Assembly (NCBI RefSeq): GCF_020177375.1
Contig: NZ_JAIWHV010000011.1
Coordinates: 34,977 to 98,976 of the forward strand
Direction of reading: 5' to 3'
DNA length: 64,000 nucleotides
Source: Saliphagus infecundisoli
GTDB lineage: Archaea > Halobacteriota > Halobacteria > Halobacteriales > Natrialbaceae
The number at the start of each line of letters is the position of its first letter. Within the stretch, counting starts at the first letter, position 1. The notes beneath the pieces are model-generated. The model was not told the origin of the DNA and searched no databases. It was given only the letters and a program-made list of their open reading frames with translations. Both the position numbers and the translations under genes were made by a program. This document shows positions 56,451-64,000 of the stretch, in pieces.

Positions 56451-57167
56451 TCACCGAAACCCCTCCTCGTCCAGGACGCCGTTGAGATCCTCCCGGATCC
56501 GCTCGCCGGTGTCCCGGTCGCGGGCAGTCGTCACGATCCGGTTCTCCTGGACGCTCGAGCCGTCGCGCAGGAGCATCCGGATGTTGCCGCCATCGTCGGC
56601 GCGGGTCACCTTCGCGCGCAGGCCCGACTGTGAGCCCGAGCCGCCCGCGTCGATCGGTCCGGGGATCACCTTCTTGACGTGGGGGTGATCGGCGACCGCC
56701 CGGATCGCCGCCATCCCGGTTCGACCCCCGATGAGCGTCGAGTGGCTCCCGCCGATCTTCTCCAGAGGCGGAGTCTCGACGACGTCCGGCGCCCGGTCGC
56801 CCCGGCCCGCGAGGACCGCCCCGACGGGGTCCTCGTCGTCGACTCGCAGGAACGTGTGGTGGACGTCGTCTCTCACCGCCCGGACCACCTCCCGGTCGCC
56901 CGCGGCGTACACCTCCTCGGGGCGCTTGCGCCGGATCTCGTCGCCGAGGAGCCCCGCGAAGTTCCGACGTTCGACCGGCTCCAACTCTCCCTCCTCGGGC
57001 GTCGTCGTCACCGTCGTCTCGCCGACGACCTCCTCGCCGTCGAGCATCGTGATCGTCGCCCGCTCGCGGCCCGCCTCGAGGACCACCGTTCCCGTGTTGG
57101 CCTCCCGGCAGACCAGACAGAAGTCGCCGGGCTTCTCTATGGGGGAGCCACACTGCCGACACTCCAT
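56451..57167 (-). CDS. DUF2103 metal-binding protein with N-terminal zinc ribbon
   Basis: A 238-residue protein. The N-terminus MECRQCGSPIEKPGDFCLVCREAN is a four-Cys zinc ribbon (Cys3, Cys6, Cys17, Cys20). The C-terminal domain has LEKIGGSHSTLIGGRTGMAAIRAVADHPHVKKVIPGPID and GGNIRMLLRDGSSVQENRIVTTA, the DUF2103 signature, with His and Asp residues that may bind metal. The segment between (about 25-130) resembles a nucleic-acid-binding beta fold. Its role is unknown; location between truD and the L37Ae gene suggests RNA or translation. Confidence 0.82.
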   Translation of the reverse strand: MECRQCGSPIEKPGDFCLVCREANTGTVVLEAGRERATITMLDGEEVVGETTVTTTPEEGELEPVERRNFAGLLGDEIRRKRPEEVYAAGDREVVRAVRDDVHHTFLRVDDEDPVGAVLAGRGDRAPDVVETPPLEKIGGSHSTLIGGRTGMAAIRAVADHPHVKKVIPGPIDAGGSGSQSGLRAKVTRADDGGNIRMLLRDGSSVQENRIVTTARDRDTGERIREDLNGVLDEEGFR

Positions 57168-57210
57168 GGCCGAGGTTTCGGCCGGCGCCCTAAAACGGGC
57201 GCGTTCTCGT

Positions 57211-58596
57211 CTAGCCCATGTCGACCGGGTCGACCTTCATGTACTCTCGGGCCACCACGGTCGCGTACGCGCCCTTCGGGAGCGCAAACGAGAACTCGAG
57301 AGGGTCGTGCTCGACTTCGATCTCGGTCCGGACGAGGATCGCCCTCCGGGTTCCAGTCGAGTGGAACTCGCCGGGGAGATCGAAGTCGCCGGGCGCGAGG
57401 TCGAGTTCGTCCAAGACTTCGCGTTCGATCTCGCCCTGTTCGCCGTCGGCGAGTTCGGTGTCGGTTCCAACCAGCGGCGCGGTGACGAACGCCCGCCCGC
57501 GCGCACAGTGGCGCGCGACCGACTCCACACGTCGATCGGTGACCCGCTGGCTCCGGTCCGGGTCCGGTACCGCGAGCTCCCCCGAGAGGTCGCCGTCGAG
57601 AAAGCAGACGACATCGCCCTCGACCGGCCGGTCGAACGGCAACTCGCGCCGGAGCCGCTCGCTACAGATCCGGTTGAACGCGTAGGACTGGGCGGCGTGG
57701 ACGAACAGCCGCTGGAGGTTCGAGGGAAGTTTCTCGATGGCGGCCCGGAACACGTCGGGATCCGGCTCCTCGCCGTGGCCGGCGAGTTCGTGGAGCATCG
57801 ACCGCTCGTAGCCCAGTCCCCGCGGGAACTCCTCGAGGGCGTTCTGCCAGTCGCGGGTGTCCTCGACGAACCGCCGTGCCTCCTGGGTCTGCTCGGGTTC
57901 GTCCACCGTGGGGCCGCCGAGGTAGGCCATCACCGCGCCCTCCCAGTCGCCCCGAACGATCTCAAGGCCGACGGCGTGGGTCACCGGTCGACGGCTGCCG
58001 AACCGTTGCTGGCCGAAGAAATTGGGGATGCCGATCGCCTGCCCGTCGCCCTCCGCAGCCTCGTCCTCGCCGTCCCGGCTATCGGGTCCACCGTCGCCGG
58101 CGAACGCCGCCAGCTCCTCGGAGATCCCCGGCGCGTTCTCGGGGCGCTCGGGGTCGTCGACGACGATCCCGAAGGCGTTGCCCGCGAGGTCACCGAACTC
58201 GAGTCCCCGCCCCGCCCGGCCGACGGGCTCGATCCCCGCGCCGTCGATCTCCGGGAGGTCCGCGGGCGCGAGATCGGGGGCGTCGATCGAGAACAGCTGG
58301 GTCGTCCGGGCGTACTTGTCCTTCGTTCCCGCCCACGAGACCCGTTCGCGGCTCATCTCGAGGGCATCGGAGAGTCGTTTGGCGAAGTCGTTGGTGTCCC
58401 AGTTCGACAGCGTCGCTCGGAAGACGAGGTGGGGGTAGGCGTCCGTGCTCGCATCCAGGGGCTCGGTCGGGAACGCCTCGAGCTCACGGACCCGGAACCG
58501 GTCGTCGCGGCCCCGCAGTCGACCGCCGACGCCGTCGGTCTCGCTGGCGTAACCCTCGATGCCGACGGCCTCCTCGGTGGGGTGTGCCGGACGCAT
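57211..58596 (-). CDS. truD: tRNA pseudouridine(13) synthase
   Basis: Isomerises U13 of tRNAs to pseudouridine. The catalytic Asp93 is in [32 protein letters not shown] is the second family signature, followed by the large TRUD insertion domain with [34 protein letters not shown]. Length is 461 residues, lengthened by acidic inserts (for example [13 protein letters not shown]). The ATG at 58596 was preferred over 58665, whose extra residues are basic. It ends 44 bases before the DUF2103 start on the same strand. Confidence 0.94.
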   Translation of the reverse strand: MRPAHPTEEAVGIEGYASETDGVGGRLRGRDDRFRVRELEAFPTEPLDASTDAYPHLVFRATLSNWDTNDFAKRLSDALEMSRERVSWAGTKDKYARTTQLFSIDAPDLAPADLPEIDGAGIEPVGRAGRGLEFGDLAGNAFGIVVDDPERPENAPGISEELAAFAGDGGPDSRDGEDEAAEGDGQAIGIPNFFGQQRFGSRRPVTHAVGLEIVRGDWEGAVMAYLGGPTVDEPEQTQEARRFVEDTRDWQNALEEFPRGLGYERSMLHELAGHGEEPDPDVFRAAIEKLPSNLQRLFVHAAQSYAFNRICSERLRRELPFDRPVEGDVVCFLDGDLSGELAVPDPDRSQRVTDRRVESVARHCARGRAFVTAPLVGTDTELADGEQGEIEREVLDELDLAPGDFDLPGEFHSTGTRRAILVRTEIEVEHDPLEFSFALPKGAYATVVAREYMKVDPVDMG

Positions 58597-58668
58597 TGGG
58601 GGAGATGGGGGAAGCCGCGCCAAAGGCCTCCCGGTCCGCTCCCGTCCGCTACGCCGGCCGCTCACGCC

Positions 58669-59769
58669 TCAGCCGAACCGTTCGGCGAGGCGCTCTGCGG
58701 CCTCCTCGACGCGGGGCGTGACCAGCGCGAACCGGAGCCAGTCCGAACGGGAATCGCCAAAGGCCTCCCCTGGCATCCCCGCGACGCCGATATCGTCGAT
58801 CAGTGCCTCGACGTTCTCGAGGGTGCCGGGATACCCCTCGAATCGGGCCATCACATAGAACGCTCCGTCGGGACGGGTGTACTCCGCGCCCGCCGCCTCG
58901 AGGGCCCCGGTAAAGGTCTCGACACGTTCGGCGAGCAGTTCCCGGTTGGCCTCGTGGTAGGCGGGATCGGTCTCGCGGAGAGCGTCGAGGACGGCGTACT
59001 GGGCCGGTCGGCTGCCGGCGACGTTGATCAGCATGTGGCGGCTCTTGGCCTCCTCGGCCAGGTCGTGAGGAAAGACGGCGTAGCCGACGCGAAACCCCGT
59101 GATCGCGAGCGTCTTCGAGACGGAGTCGGTGACGATCCGGTTCTCGGACTCGACGCCGAGCGCGCTCGCAAACGTCCCCGAGAGGTCGTAGTGGTCGTAG
59201 ACCTCGTCGCTGAGGAGGATCGCGTCGTACTCCTCGGCGACGGCGACGAGTTCCCGCATCGTCTCCTCGGGGTAGACCGCTCCAGTGGGGTTGTTCGGCG
59301 TGTTGACGACGAGACAGCTGGTGTCGGTGCTTGCGGCCTCCCGAACCCTCTCCGGGTCGAGTTGCCCGTCCTCCCCTGCGGCGACGAATCGCTGGCTCCC
59401 GCCGAGCAGCGTCGTCTTCCCCGGATAGTAGGGGTAGACCGGGTCCGTCAGGAGCACCTCCGAGCCCCGATCGCGCTCGAGGGCTCGAGCCATCGCGAGG
59501 TAGTTCGCCTCGCCGGCGCCGTTGGTGACGACCACCTGGTCGCGGTCGACGCCCCGTCGAGCGGCGATCTCCTCGCGGAGCTCGAGGAGGCCGTCGCTCG
59601 GAGGATACTGGAACTCGCTGCTCTCGAGGTCGGCGTACTCCCGCAGGCCCTCCCGGAGCGCCTCGGGGGGCTCCCAGTCGGGGTTGCCGCTGACCATGTC
59701 GATCACGTCCCGGTCGGCCCGGACCGCGTAGCGCATGACGTGGAAGAAAAGCGGGGTCTCGTACTCCAT
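58669..59769 (-). CDS. Pyridoxal-phosphate-dependent aminotransferase, class I/II
   Basis: A 366-residue fold-type I aminotransferase. Schiff-base Lys219 lies in TDSVSKTLAITGFRVGY. VVNTPNNPTGAVYP carries the conserved Asn, LLSDEVYDHY the cofactor Asp188 and Tyr191, and TNGAGEANYLAMARAL the phosphate-contacting start of its domain. It resembles the archaeal aspartate/aromatic aminotransferase group; the amino donor is not certain. The start at 59769 gives MEYETPLFFH; an in-frame ATG at 59847 would run through the edge of the mini-element and is rejected. Confidence 0.9.
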   Translation of the reverse strand: MEYETPLFFHVMRYAVRADRDVIDMVSGNPDWEPPEALREGLREYADLESSEFQYPPSDGLLELREEIAARRGVDRDQVVVTNGAGEANYLAMARALERDRGSEVLLTDPVYPYYPGKTTLLGGSQRFVAAGEDGQLDPERVREAASTDTSCLVVNTPNNPTGAVYPEETMRELVAVAEEYDAILLSDEVYDHYDLSGTFASALGVESENRIVTDSVSKTLAITGFRVGYAVFPHDLAEEAKSRHMLINVAGSRPAQYAVLDALRETDPAYHEANRELLAERVETFTGALEAAGAEYTRPDGAFYVMARFEGYPGTLENVEALIDDIGVAGMPGEAFGDSRSDWLRFALVTPRVEEAAERLAERFG

Positions 59770-59841
59770 GCGGTGGAGTGGGTCCGGAGGGTCCGTGGGT
59801 CTTTCGTCGGAAGCGACCCGTCCGAGGGGACTTCCATCGGG

Positions 59842-60215
59842 TGACATGCTCCCACGACTGAAATCGTGAGCTTCCCACGCCCGCCAACGGGCGGTTCGTT
59901 GGTCTCTTCGGCTTTCCGGTCCGACGAACCGGTGGGAGTGCCACGCCCCCGTTACTCCTATCGCGCACGGGACTCGGAGTTACGTGGTTGTTTTGCGTCG
60001 GTCTGCGTTCCACGGGCTTACTTGTTTGATGAGGCAACCACCGAGTCAACTGCCAGTTTGTGGACTGTCGAGACGCGACGAGGGACCGTCGCATCGACGG
60101 ACAAATATACGGGCGTGGGGCACTCAACCCTTCCGGTTTCGGCAGTTGGACAGTGTGCGGCGATTCCTCCCACGACTGAAGTCGTGGGTTTTCTCGCCTA
60201 ATTCGTATAACCCTT
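59842..60215. mobile_element. IS200/IS605-derived mini-element, copy 2
   Basis: About 374 bp. The left end is TGAC-ATGCT followed by hairpin CCCACGA (59851-59857)/TCGTGAG (59864-59870). Internal hairpins are CGCCCG/CGGGCG near 59880 and GGTTCGT/ACGAACC. The right end is palindrome CCCACGACT-GA-AGTCGTGGG (60169-60188), then TTCTCGCCT and TATAACCC. It aligns with copy 1 at 19900 without indels over about 210 central bases at roughly 80% identity, and its left end matches the tnpB-element terminus at 62384. A 111-codon frame runs across it but looks fortuitous. The left end lies 72 bp upstream of the aminotransferase start. Confidence 0.65.
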
Positions 60216-60281
60216 CGGGTAGGTCATAGATGAGCTTCACCGTCGCCAAGACGTATCAACCGAGAATCCGAACGACGTATC

Positions 60282-61346
60282 ATGAAACGACGCACACTCC
60301 TGGTAGCGGGCGTTGGTGTTCTCGGCGGGTGTCTGGAGACGGGCATGGACGGTTCGCCGGGCTCGACCGGGACGAGCGATGACGACGAAGCAAACGGAAC
60401 GGACCGGGACGACGAATCGAACGGGATGAGCGATGACGACGAGTCGAACGGAACCGAGCAGGACGGGGGCTCGAACGGAACGAGCGGAACCGACGAGGCG
60501 AACGGAACGGATGAGGACGAGGGATCGAACGGGTCGGACAAAGACGACGGCTCAAACGGGACGGGCCGGAACGAGGACTGCGAAGGCGACCTGATAATCT
60601 CCGAGATCTATCCCGACGAGGTCGAACGGGACTACATCAGCCACGAATACGTCCGACTGGTAAACGACGGCGAGTGTGCCATCGAAGTCGGCGGATTCAC
60701 GATCGATTACGGGAACGGAAACGAGTACGAACTCTCCGACCTCGAAGTAGAGCCCGGTGCGCGGATAGTGCTTCGGAGCTACGGCCGCCCGGACTCCGTA
60801 CTGGAGTCGTCTCCACCCATCTACCTCCGTTCTGCGGGCTTCGGCAACTCGACGGATACCTCCGTGATGGACGGCTCCGGGGTCGTGACGCTTCGGAACG
60901 ACGACGGAGACGTCATCGACGAGAAGCGCTATGACCAGGACGCCTGCAGGACCGAGGGCGCCCTCGAGATCAAGTACACGTGCCCGGAGGAGGTCGAACG
61001 AAAGTACATCAGCTACGAATACCTCCGGATCGAGAACACGGGAGAGTGTGCCATCGACGTGACTGACTTCACCGTAGAGTACGTGAACGAAGAGGCAACG
61101 AGACAGTACACGATCCCCAAACTCGAGCTAGAGGAGGGAGAGATACTCGAGCTCAGGAGCCGAGCGGGAGAGGACACGTGGCTCGATACGGATCCACGTG
61201 TCTACATCCATCACGCTGGCTTCGGGGACGGAGACGAGACCTCGGTCATGGACGGCACTGGACTCGTGGTGCTTCGAGACCGGAACGGGGACGCAATCGA
61301 CGACTACGAGCACGACGACACCGACGACGAAGCGTGCTTGCGGTAG
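60282..61346 (+). CDS. Lipoprotein with two lamin-tail-like domains
   Basis: A 354-residue surface protein. KRRTLLVAGVGVLGGC is a Tat-type signal with lipobox LGGC (Cys17). An 80-residue linker of acidic units with repeated Asn-Gly-Thr/Ser sequons follows, probably heavily N-glycosylated. Then come two homologous beta-sandwich domains: CEGDLIISEIYPDEVERDYISHEYVRLVNDGE (about residues 104-220) and IKYTCPEEVERKYISYEYLRIENTGE (about 227-350). Each has a paired Cys and a Val-Met-Asp-Gly/Thr-Gly loop near its end, as in lamin-tail domains. Such domains often attach to nucleases or cell-surface anchors; no enzyme is present here. It lies just downstream of mini-element copy 2. Confidence 0.82.
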   Translation: MKRRTLLVAGVGVLGGCLETGMDGSPGSTGTSDDDEANGTDRDDESNGMSDDDESNGTEQDGGSNGTSGTDEANGTDEDEGSNGSDKDDGSNGTGRNEDCEGDLIISEIYPDEVERDYISHEYVRLVNDGECAIEVGGFTIDYGNGNEYELSDLEVEPGARIVLRSYGRPDSVLESSPPIYLRSAGFGNSTDTSVMDGSGVVTLRNDDGDVIDEKRYDQDACRTEGALEIKYTCPEEVERKYISYEYLRIENTGECAIDVTDFTVEYVNEEATRQYTIPKLELEEGEILELRSRAGEDTWLDTDPRVYIHHAGFGDGDETSVMDGTGLVVLRDRNGDAIDDYEHDDTDDEACLR

Positions 61347-61896
61347 CGAGCATCCGACCCGTACGGGAGGGGAGTCCGTCCCCCGGAGGACACGGGAGAT
61401 CCGTCGCGAGGAAGTTCACGACGCGATCGAGCAGTTCCTTCCGCCGGTCGTCAGTCGGTCACCTGGAACTCGACACCGACGGCGTACTCCGTTACGCACG
61501 ACCGATCGAGCGCCGCGGCGGGTTGTACCACGAGCGATCGGCGCCCGTCGCCCTCCCAAGCTACAACCGTCCTTTCAGCTTGGGGCAGCTACTTTTCCCG
61601 TCGGTCCCATCCCCCGAACGGGTCGGTCGCCACGACCGGCTCGCGGGCGAGGTCCGACTGACACGGCCCTCCGCTCCTCATCTCCGTCGTATCGACTGCG
61701 TTACTCCGAGCGTGGTATCTACCGCTATCAGTTATTCCACATTCCGTGATCTCGGTAGAGCAATGCGAGATAGAGCACGAAGCCAGCACGAACGATTTCT
61801 CTCGGCAGGCATTCCGAATCCGCTACTCTGCCGATGCTGATCAGTCACGTCCTATCCGCGCCACGCTTTTTGTCGTCCGTCCAGTAGCAAGCCGAC
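61347..61896. other. Intergenic region, possibly a decayed gene
   Basis: About 550 bases with no intact gene. Short protein-like stretches occur in different plus-strand frames (IRREEVHDAIEQFLPP near 61395, then LELDTDGVLRYARPIERRGG near 61465), as if a gene had been broken by frameshifts, but no family was recognised. AT-rich DNA near 61730-61800 precedes the UspA gene. CGCTTTTTGTC about 30 nt before its GTG may be the promoter. Confidence 0.35.
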
Positions 61897-62328
61897 GTGT
61901 ACCACGACCTATTGATCCCGACGGATGGATCCGATGCGAGCGCCACGGCGCTGGACCACGGCATGGAGATCGCATCGAGTACGGGTGCGACGGTGCATCT
62001 CCTACACGTCGTAGATCTCGGGACGGAAATGTCCGCCTCAGGTCTCGGTAACATCGCGGACGACCTCACTGACACGCTCGATGAGGACGCCGAATCGGCG
62101 CTCACCCAAGCCGAGGAGAGGGCCGACGAGGCCGGTGTCACCTCCGAGCGTGCCGTTCTCGAAGGATTTCCGGACGACGCAATACACCAGTATAGCGCCG
62201 ATAACGGGATCGACCTCATCGTGATCGGAGAAAGCGAGGGATCAACCCTCTCGGAACAACTCTTCGGGAGTACCACGGAAGACGTTCTCGACTCGGTAAC
62301 GACCTCAGTACTAGTCGCTCGTGAATGA
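61897..62328 (+). CDS. Universal stress protein, UspA family
   Basis: A 143-residue Usp domain. It starts MYHDLLIPTDGSDASATALDHGMEIASSTGA and has LIVIGESEGSTLSEQLFGSTTEDVLDSVTTSVLVAR at the end. The nucleotide loop reads GESEGSTLSEQLFGST, so the second Gly of the G-2x-G-9x-G pattern is shifted and the charge is acidic; ATP binding is likely weaker than for the 10102 copy. The start codon is GTG. It stands alone, convergent with the tnpB element whose terminus is 56 bases past its stop. Confidence 0.88.
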   Translation: MYHDLLIPTDGSDASATALDHGMEIASSTGATVHLLHVVDLGTEMSASGLGNIADDLTDTLDEDAESALTQAEERADEAGVTSERAVLEGFPDDAIHQYSADNGIDLIVIGESEGSTLSEQLFGSTTEDVLDSVTTSVLVARE

Positions 62329-62383
62329 GTCTCCGCCGATCCAACCCCACCGTATTGAAAACCATCTCCCGTTCAGAACGTTT

Positions 62384-62560
62384 TGACCACCTCCCGCGCC
62401 TAAAGTCGCGGGAATCCCACCATGGGATTTCAGGCCGAGCGCGGCCCTAAGGTTTCAAGACGCATACGCTCCAAGCGTCAATTGCTGGGCTTCAGCATCG
62501 GCTTGGCTGTCTTGCGGGCCGGTCAAACGGCCCCCTTCCTCAGCCGAGTCATCGCCATCC
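62384..62560 (-). ncRNA. Putative TnpB omega RNA (3' end of tnpB and right end)
   Basis: IS200/IS605 TnpB proteins use an RNA made from the tnpB 3' end and the right element end; such sense-overlapping RNAs are known in haloarchaea. Here the right end carries hairpin CCCGCG (62393-62398)/CGCGGG (62407-62412) and a second dyad ATCCCACCATGGGAT just after. The guide would be host sequence below 62384 on the minus strand, beginning AAACGTTCTGAACGGG. The 5' limit is a guess. Confidence 0.4.
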
Positions 62561-63690
62561 GTGTGTTCTCTTGAATGGCTCTCTCCGCCGAGGTAGCGGT
62601 CTGCAATATTGAGCGCGGCGTTGATGTCCGCGTGGTACTCCGAAACCCAACACTCCGAGTTGGAACACTTGAACGTCGCTTGGTCGGGTCGGTAGCCCTG
62701 CTCTCCGCAACAGTGGCACGTCTTTGAGGTGTATGCAGGATTCACTGTCTCCACGCGAATCCCTTTCTCGGTGGCCTTGTACCGAATCTGGGCGTGCATC
62801 TTTGCGAAGCCCCATCCGTGAAGCCGCCGGTTCATGAACGCGCCGTAGTCCATGTTCTCGCGGATGTGAGTCAAGTCTTCCAGAACCAGCACGGGATTCT
62901 CGAATTGGCCGGCGTAGGCGACGACCTCCGACGTGACCGTGTGAAGGATGTGTTCGACGTGTCGCCACAACTCGTCGCCGTAGGATTCAGCGATACGTTC
63001 GCTTCCGCGTTTCTCAAGGCGTCGAGTCGCCGTGAAGTACGTCTCACGGAGTTGTCGCACTTGCTTGCCCTCGTCGTTCCAGAGGTTGGGTGTAGCCGGG
63101 GAGCCGCGCTCGTCACGGTGACACACCGTTACCAAAGAGGCTTCCCCGATGTCTACCCCAATCGGCGTTTCGTCCGCCGAACTGGATCGTTCCTCCACGT
63201 CCCGAGTTGCGACGATGTGCAAGTACCACTCGCCACCACGGTCGAACAGCCGACACTCGCCCATCGTCGCGTCCTCCACGTGCAATGCTTCCAGCCACTC
63301 TCGCTGTTCGGGGTTCGGTTGGGCGGGGAGCCACAGGTTGTAGTCGTCGTGGTGCGGGATTTTGACGTACCACTCGATGGCGTTCTGTGGTTTGTGGTTG
63401 AGCTTCGGACCTTCGTTCGTGAACCGAACAGGGTGGTCGTCGTGAAGCTCGTTCGCGTCGTAGCTTCCGCCACAGAGTTGCGGGACGTACTTCTTGAGCG
63501 CGTTCTTCGCGTATCCGCTCAGGTCGTAGTTGACCACCACGTCATTCGCTTCGGTCTGGGTGGTACAATTCGCGTTGAACGCGGTTTCGAGAGCGTCTTG
63601 GTACGCCCGCTTTGTCTCGCAGAGCTTCCGGTGCTTGTGAGCGTTCGGCTCCACAAGCTTGAGTTCCAACGTCTCGGTAAGTTCGGTCAC
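62455..63690 (-). CDS. tnpB: TnpB RNA-guided nuclease (IS200/IS605, OrfB)
   Basis: A 411-residue nuclease, ancestor-type of Cas12. The RuvC triad is intact: Asp180 in TPIGVDIGEASL, Glu271 in VLVLEDLTHI and Asp355 in EYHADINAALNI. The zinc finger is CHCCG with a distal Cys pair (Cys325, Cys328, Cys342, Cys347). An N-terminal oligonucleotide-binding region (about 1-175) and a helical stretch with RRLHGWGFAKMHAQIRYKATEKGI complete the fold. The start is a GTG at 63690, overlapping the tnpA stop (GTGA); longer frames upstream are chance. The C-terminal 45 residues are acidic. It appears functional as a nuclease. Confidence 0.93.
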   Translation of the reverse strand: MTELTETLELKLVEPNAHKHRKLCETKRAYQDALETAFNANCTTQTEANDVVVNYDLSGYAKNALKKYVPQLCGGSYDANELHDDHPVRFTNEGPKLNHKPQNAIEWYVKIPHHDDYNLWLPAQPNPEQREWLEALHVEDATMGECRLFDRGGEWYLHIVATRDVEERSSSADETPIGVDIGEASLVTVCHRDERGSPATPNLWNDEGKQVRQLRETYFTATRRLEKRGSERIAESYGDELWRHVEHILHTVTSEVVAYAGQFENPVLVLEDLTHIRENMDYGAFMNRRLHGWGFAKMHAQIRYKATEKGIRVETVNPAYTSKTCHCCGEQGYRPDQATFKCSNSECWVSEYHADINAALNIADRYLGGESHSREHTDGDDSAEEGGRLTGPQDSQADAEAQQLTLGAYAS

Positions 63691-63864
63691 TGTTTGCCCT
63701 CCTCGTGTCGTTGGATGTAGTCTTGAACCGTTTCGCTTGAGACGTGTCCTGCTGTTCCGGCGTAGTAGCCGCGCTCCCACTTGATTTTCTCGCCGTCGTG
63801 CTCGGCGTATCGGTGATTGTACTTCCGCCATCCCTTCTAGTTTAACGACCCGAACCACCGCCAT
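63687..63864 (-). pseudogene. tnpA: tnpA (HUH/Y1 transposase) remnant
   Basis: The last 49 codons before the stop at 63689-63687 encode a Y1-transposase C-terminus, with GYYAGTAGHVSSETVQDYI holding the catalytic Tyr region. Going upstream the frame meets a TAG at 63839-63837. Removing one G of GGGATGG would join it to MAVVRVVKLEG starting at 63864, so a frameshift is likely. Even then only about 58 codons exist, and the HUH histidine motif and nine-tenths of the N-terminal domain are absent. The element cannot transpose by itself. Confidence 0.65.
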
Positions 63865-63901
63865 CTGATGATTACATATCGCTGGTGCTACCAGTTTGAG
63901 G

Positions 63902-63938
63902 AACCCGGTGGAGAGTATGACTTACACCCCACCGGATT
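63902..63938 (-). repeat. Imperfect hairpin at the left end of the tnpB element
   Basis: On the minus strand AATCCGGTGG (63938-63929) can pair with CCACCGGGTT (63911-63902), leaving one G-T pair and a 17-base loop. Subterminal hairpins of this kind are the TnpA recognition sites in IS200/IS605 left ends. GAATCCGGTC recurs further out near 63950. Confidence 0.45.
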
Positions 63939-64000
63939 CCGTAGTTGTTGACCGGATTCAAAGAGCGTTTCCCTCCGATAAGTTGCGCGAGCGTGCTCGC

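Larger units (their letters stand above)
62384..64000 (-). mobile_element. IS200/IS605-type element (IS1341 group) with tnpB and broken tnpA
   Basis: Read on the minus strand: a left-end hairpin (63938-63902), a tnpA remnant, tnpB, then the right-end hairpin and terminus TGAC at 62387-62384. The right end matches the left-hand termini of both mini-elements in the window. The left boundary was not defined and may lie beyond the window edge. Such elements excise as single-stranded DNA and do not duplicate the target. Confidence 0.75.

Noticed and set aside
61380..61840. A second lipoprotein or transposase gene downstream of the lamin-tail gene
   Set aside because: Only short fragments in different frames are protein-like; no start, no continuous frame and no recognised family.
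63841..64000. Shared right-hand terminus between the tnpB element and the mini-elements
   Set aside because: The mini-elements' TTCTCGCCT...TATAACCC end is not found here; only the TGAC-hairpin terminus is shared.

Overview
The window is chromosomal DNA of a haloarchaeon (class Halobacteria). The genes are GC-rich, the proteins are strongly acidic (runs of Asp/Glu, few Lys), many transcripts look leaderless with a TATA element 25-40 nt upstream, and the gene content is archaeal: proteasome, Nop5-fibrillarin, KEOPS Pcc1, RpoP, L37Ae, prefoldin, TruD, haloarchaeal malate synthase and GshA. The genus cannot be fixed from the sequence. About 58 protein-coding genes, one tRNA and several mobile or decayed segments can be supported.

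Layout. 0-4.5 kb: the start of a proteasome alpha gene with its beta partner, an M24 peptidase, and the trehalose pair otsA-otsB. 4.6-14.8 kb: a winged-helix regulator, two overlapping glycosyltransferases, an HD phosphohydrolase, an amidohydrolase, a UspA protein, the tyrS/hypothetical/birA run, a 43-residue membrane protein, an aspartoacylase-like hydrolase and a DUF309 protein. 14.86 kb: tRNA-Leu(CAA), followed at once by long hairpins. 15.1-19.8 kb: inositol-monophosphatase-like enzyme, DUF63 membrane protein, nop5-flpA (C/D-box sRNP 2'-O-methylation) and gshA. 19.9-21.2 kb: a hairpin-bounded mini-element and an AT-rich spacer. 21.2-29.2 kb: malate synthase, a fused FAD/Fe-S oxidase of the glycolate/lactate type, then an IclR regulator beside a cupin, a TIM-barrel 'PEP hydrolase' and a Tm-1-like (UPF0261) protein, a metabolic island whose substrate is unknown. 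29.2-30.1 kb: a spacer with a deleted PQQ-propeller gene.

30.1-40.2 kb is very compact: winged helix, a metal-site-less M24 protein, CtaA, DUF457 hydrolase, PadR, NikR-like, UDG, DNA polymerase IV, lipoprotein, gamma-glutamyltranspeptidase. Three successive convergent pairs share interlocked stop codons. 40.2-43.7 kb is the de novo NAD operon nadA-nadB-nadC, transcribed divergently from two Gfo/Idh/MocA dehydrogenases (43.9-46.1 kb). 46.9-53.1 kb is a complete five-gene oligopeptide-type ABC importer (A-B-C-D-F). 53.2-59.8 kb holds a HEAT protein and an information-processing group (DUF3194, prefoldin beta, Pcc1, RpoP, a cysteine-free L37Ae, DUF2103, TruD) plus an aminotransferase. 59.8-64.0 kb: a second copy of the mini-element, a lamin-tail lipoprotein, UspA, and an IS200/IS605-type element with an intact TnpB nuclease and a broken tnpA.

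The most unusual signals are two diverged mini-elements that share the TnpB element's terminal hairpin, have covarying stems, and in one copy carry 159 bp exactly at the apex of a palindrome; the zinc-less L37Ae; the metal-less pita-bread protein; and the IclR/cupin/TIM-barrel/Tm-1-like cluster.
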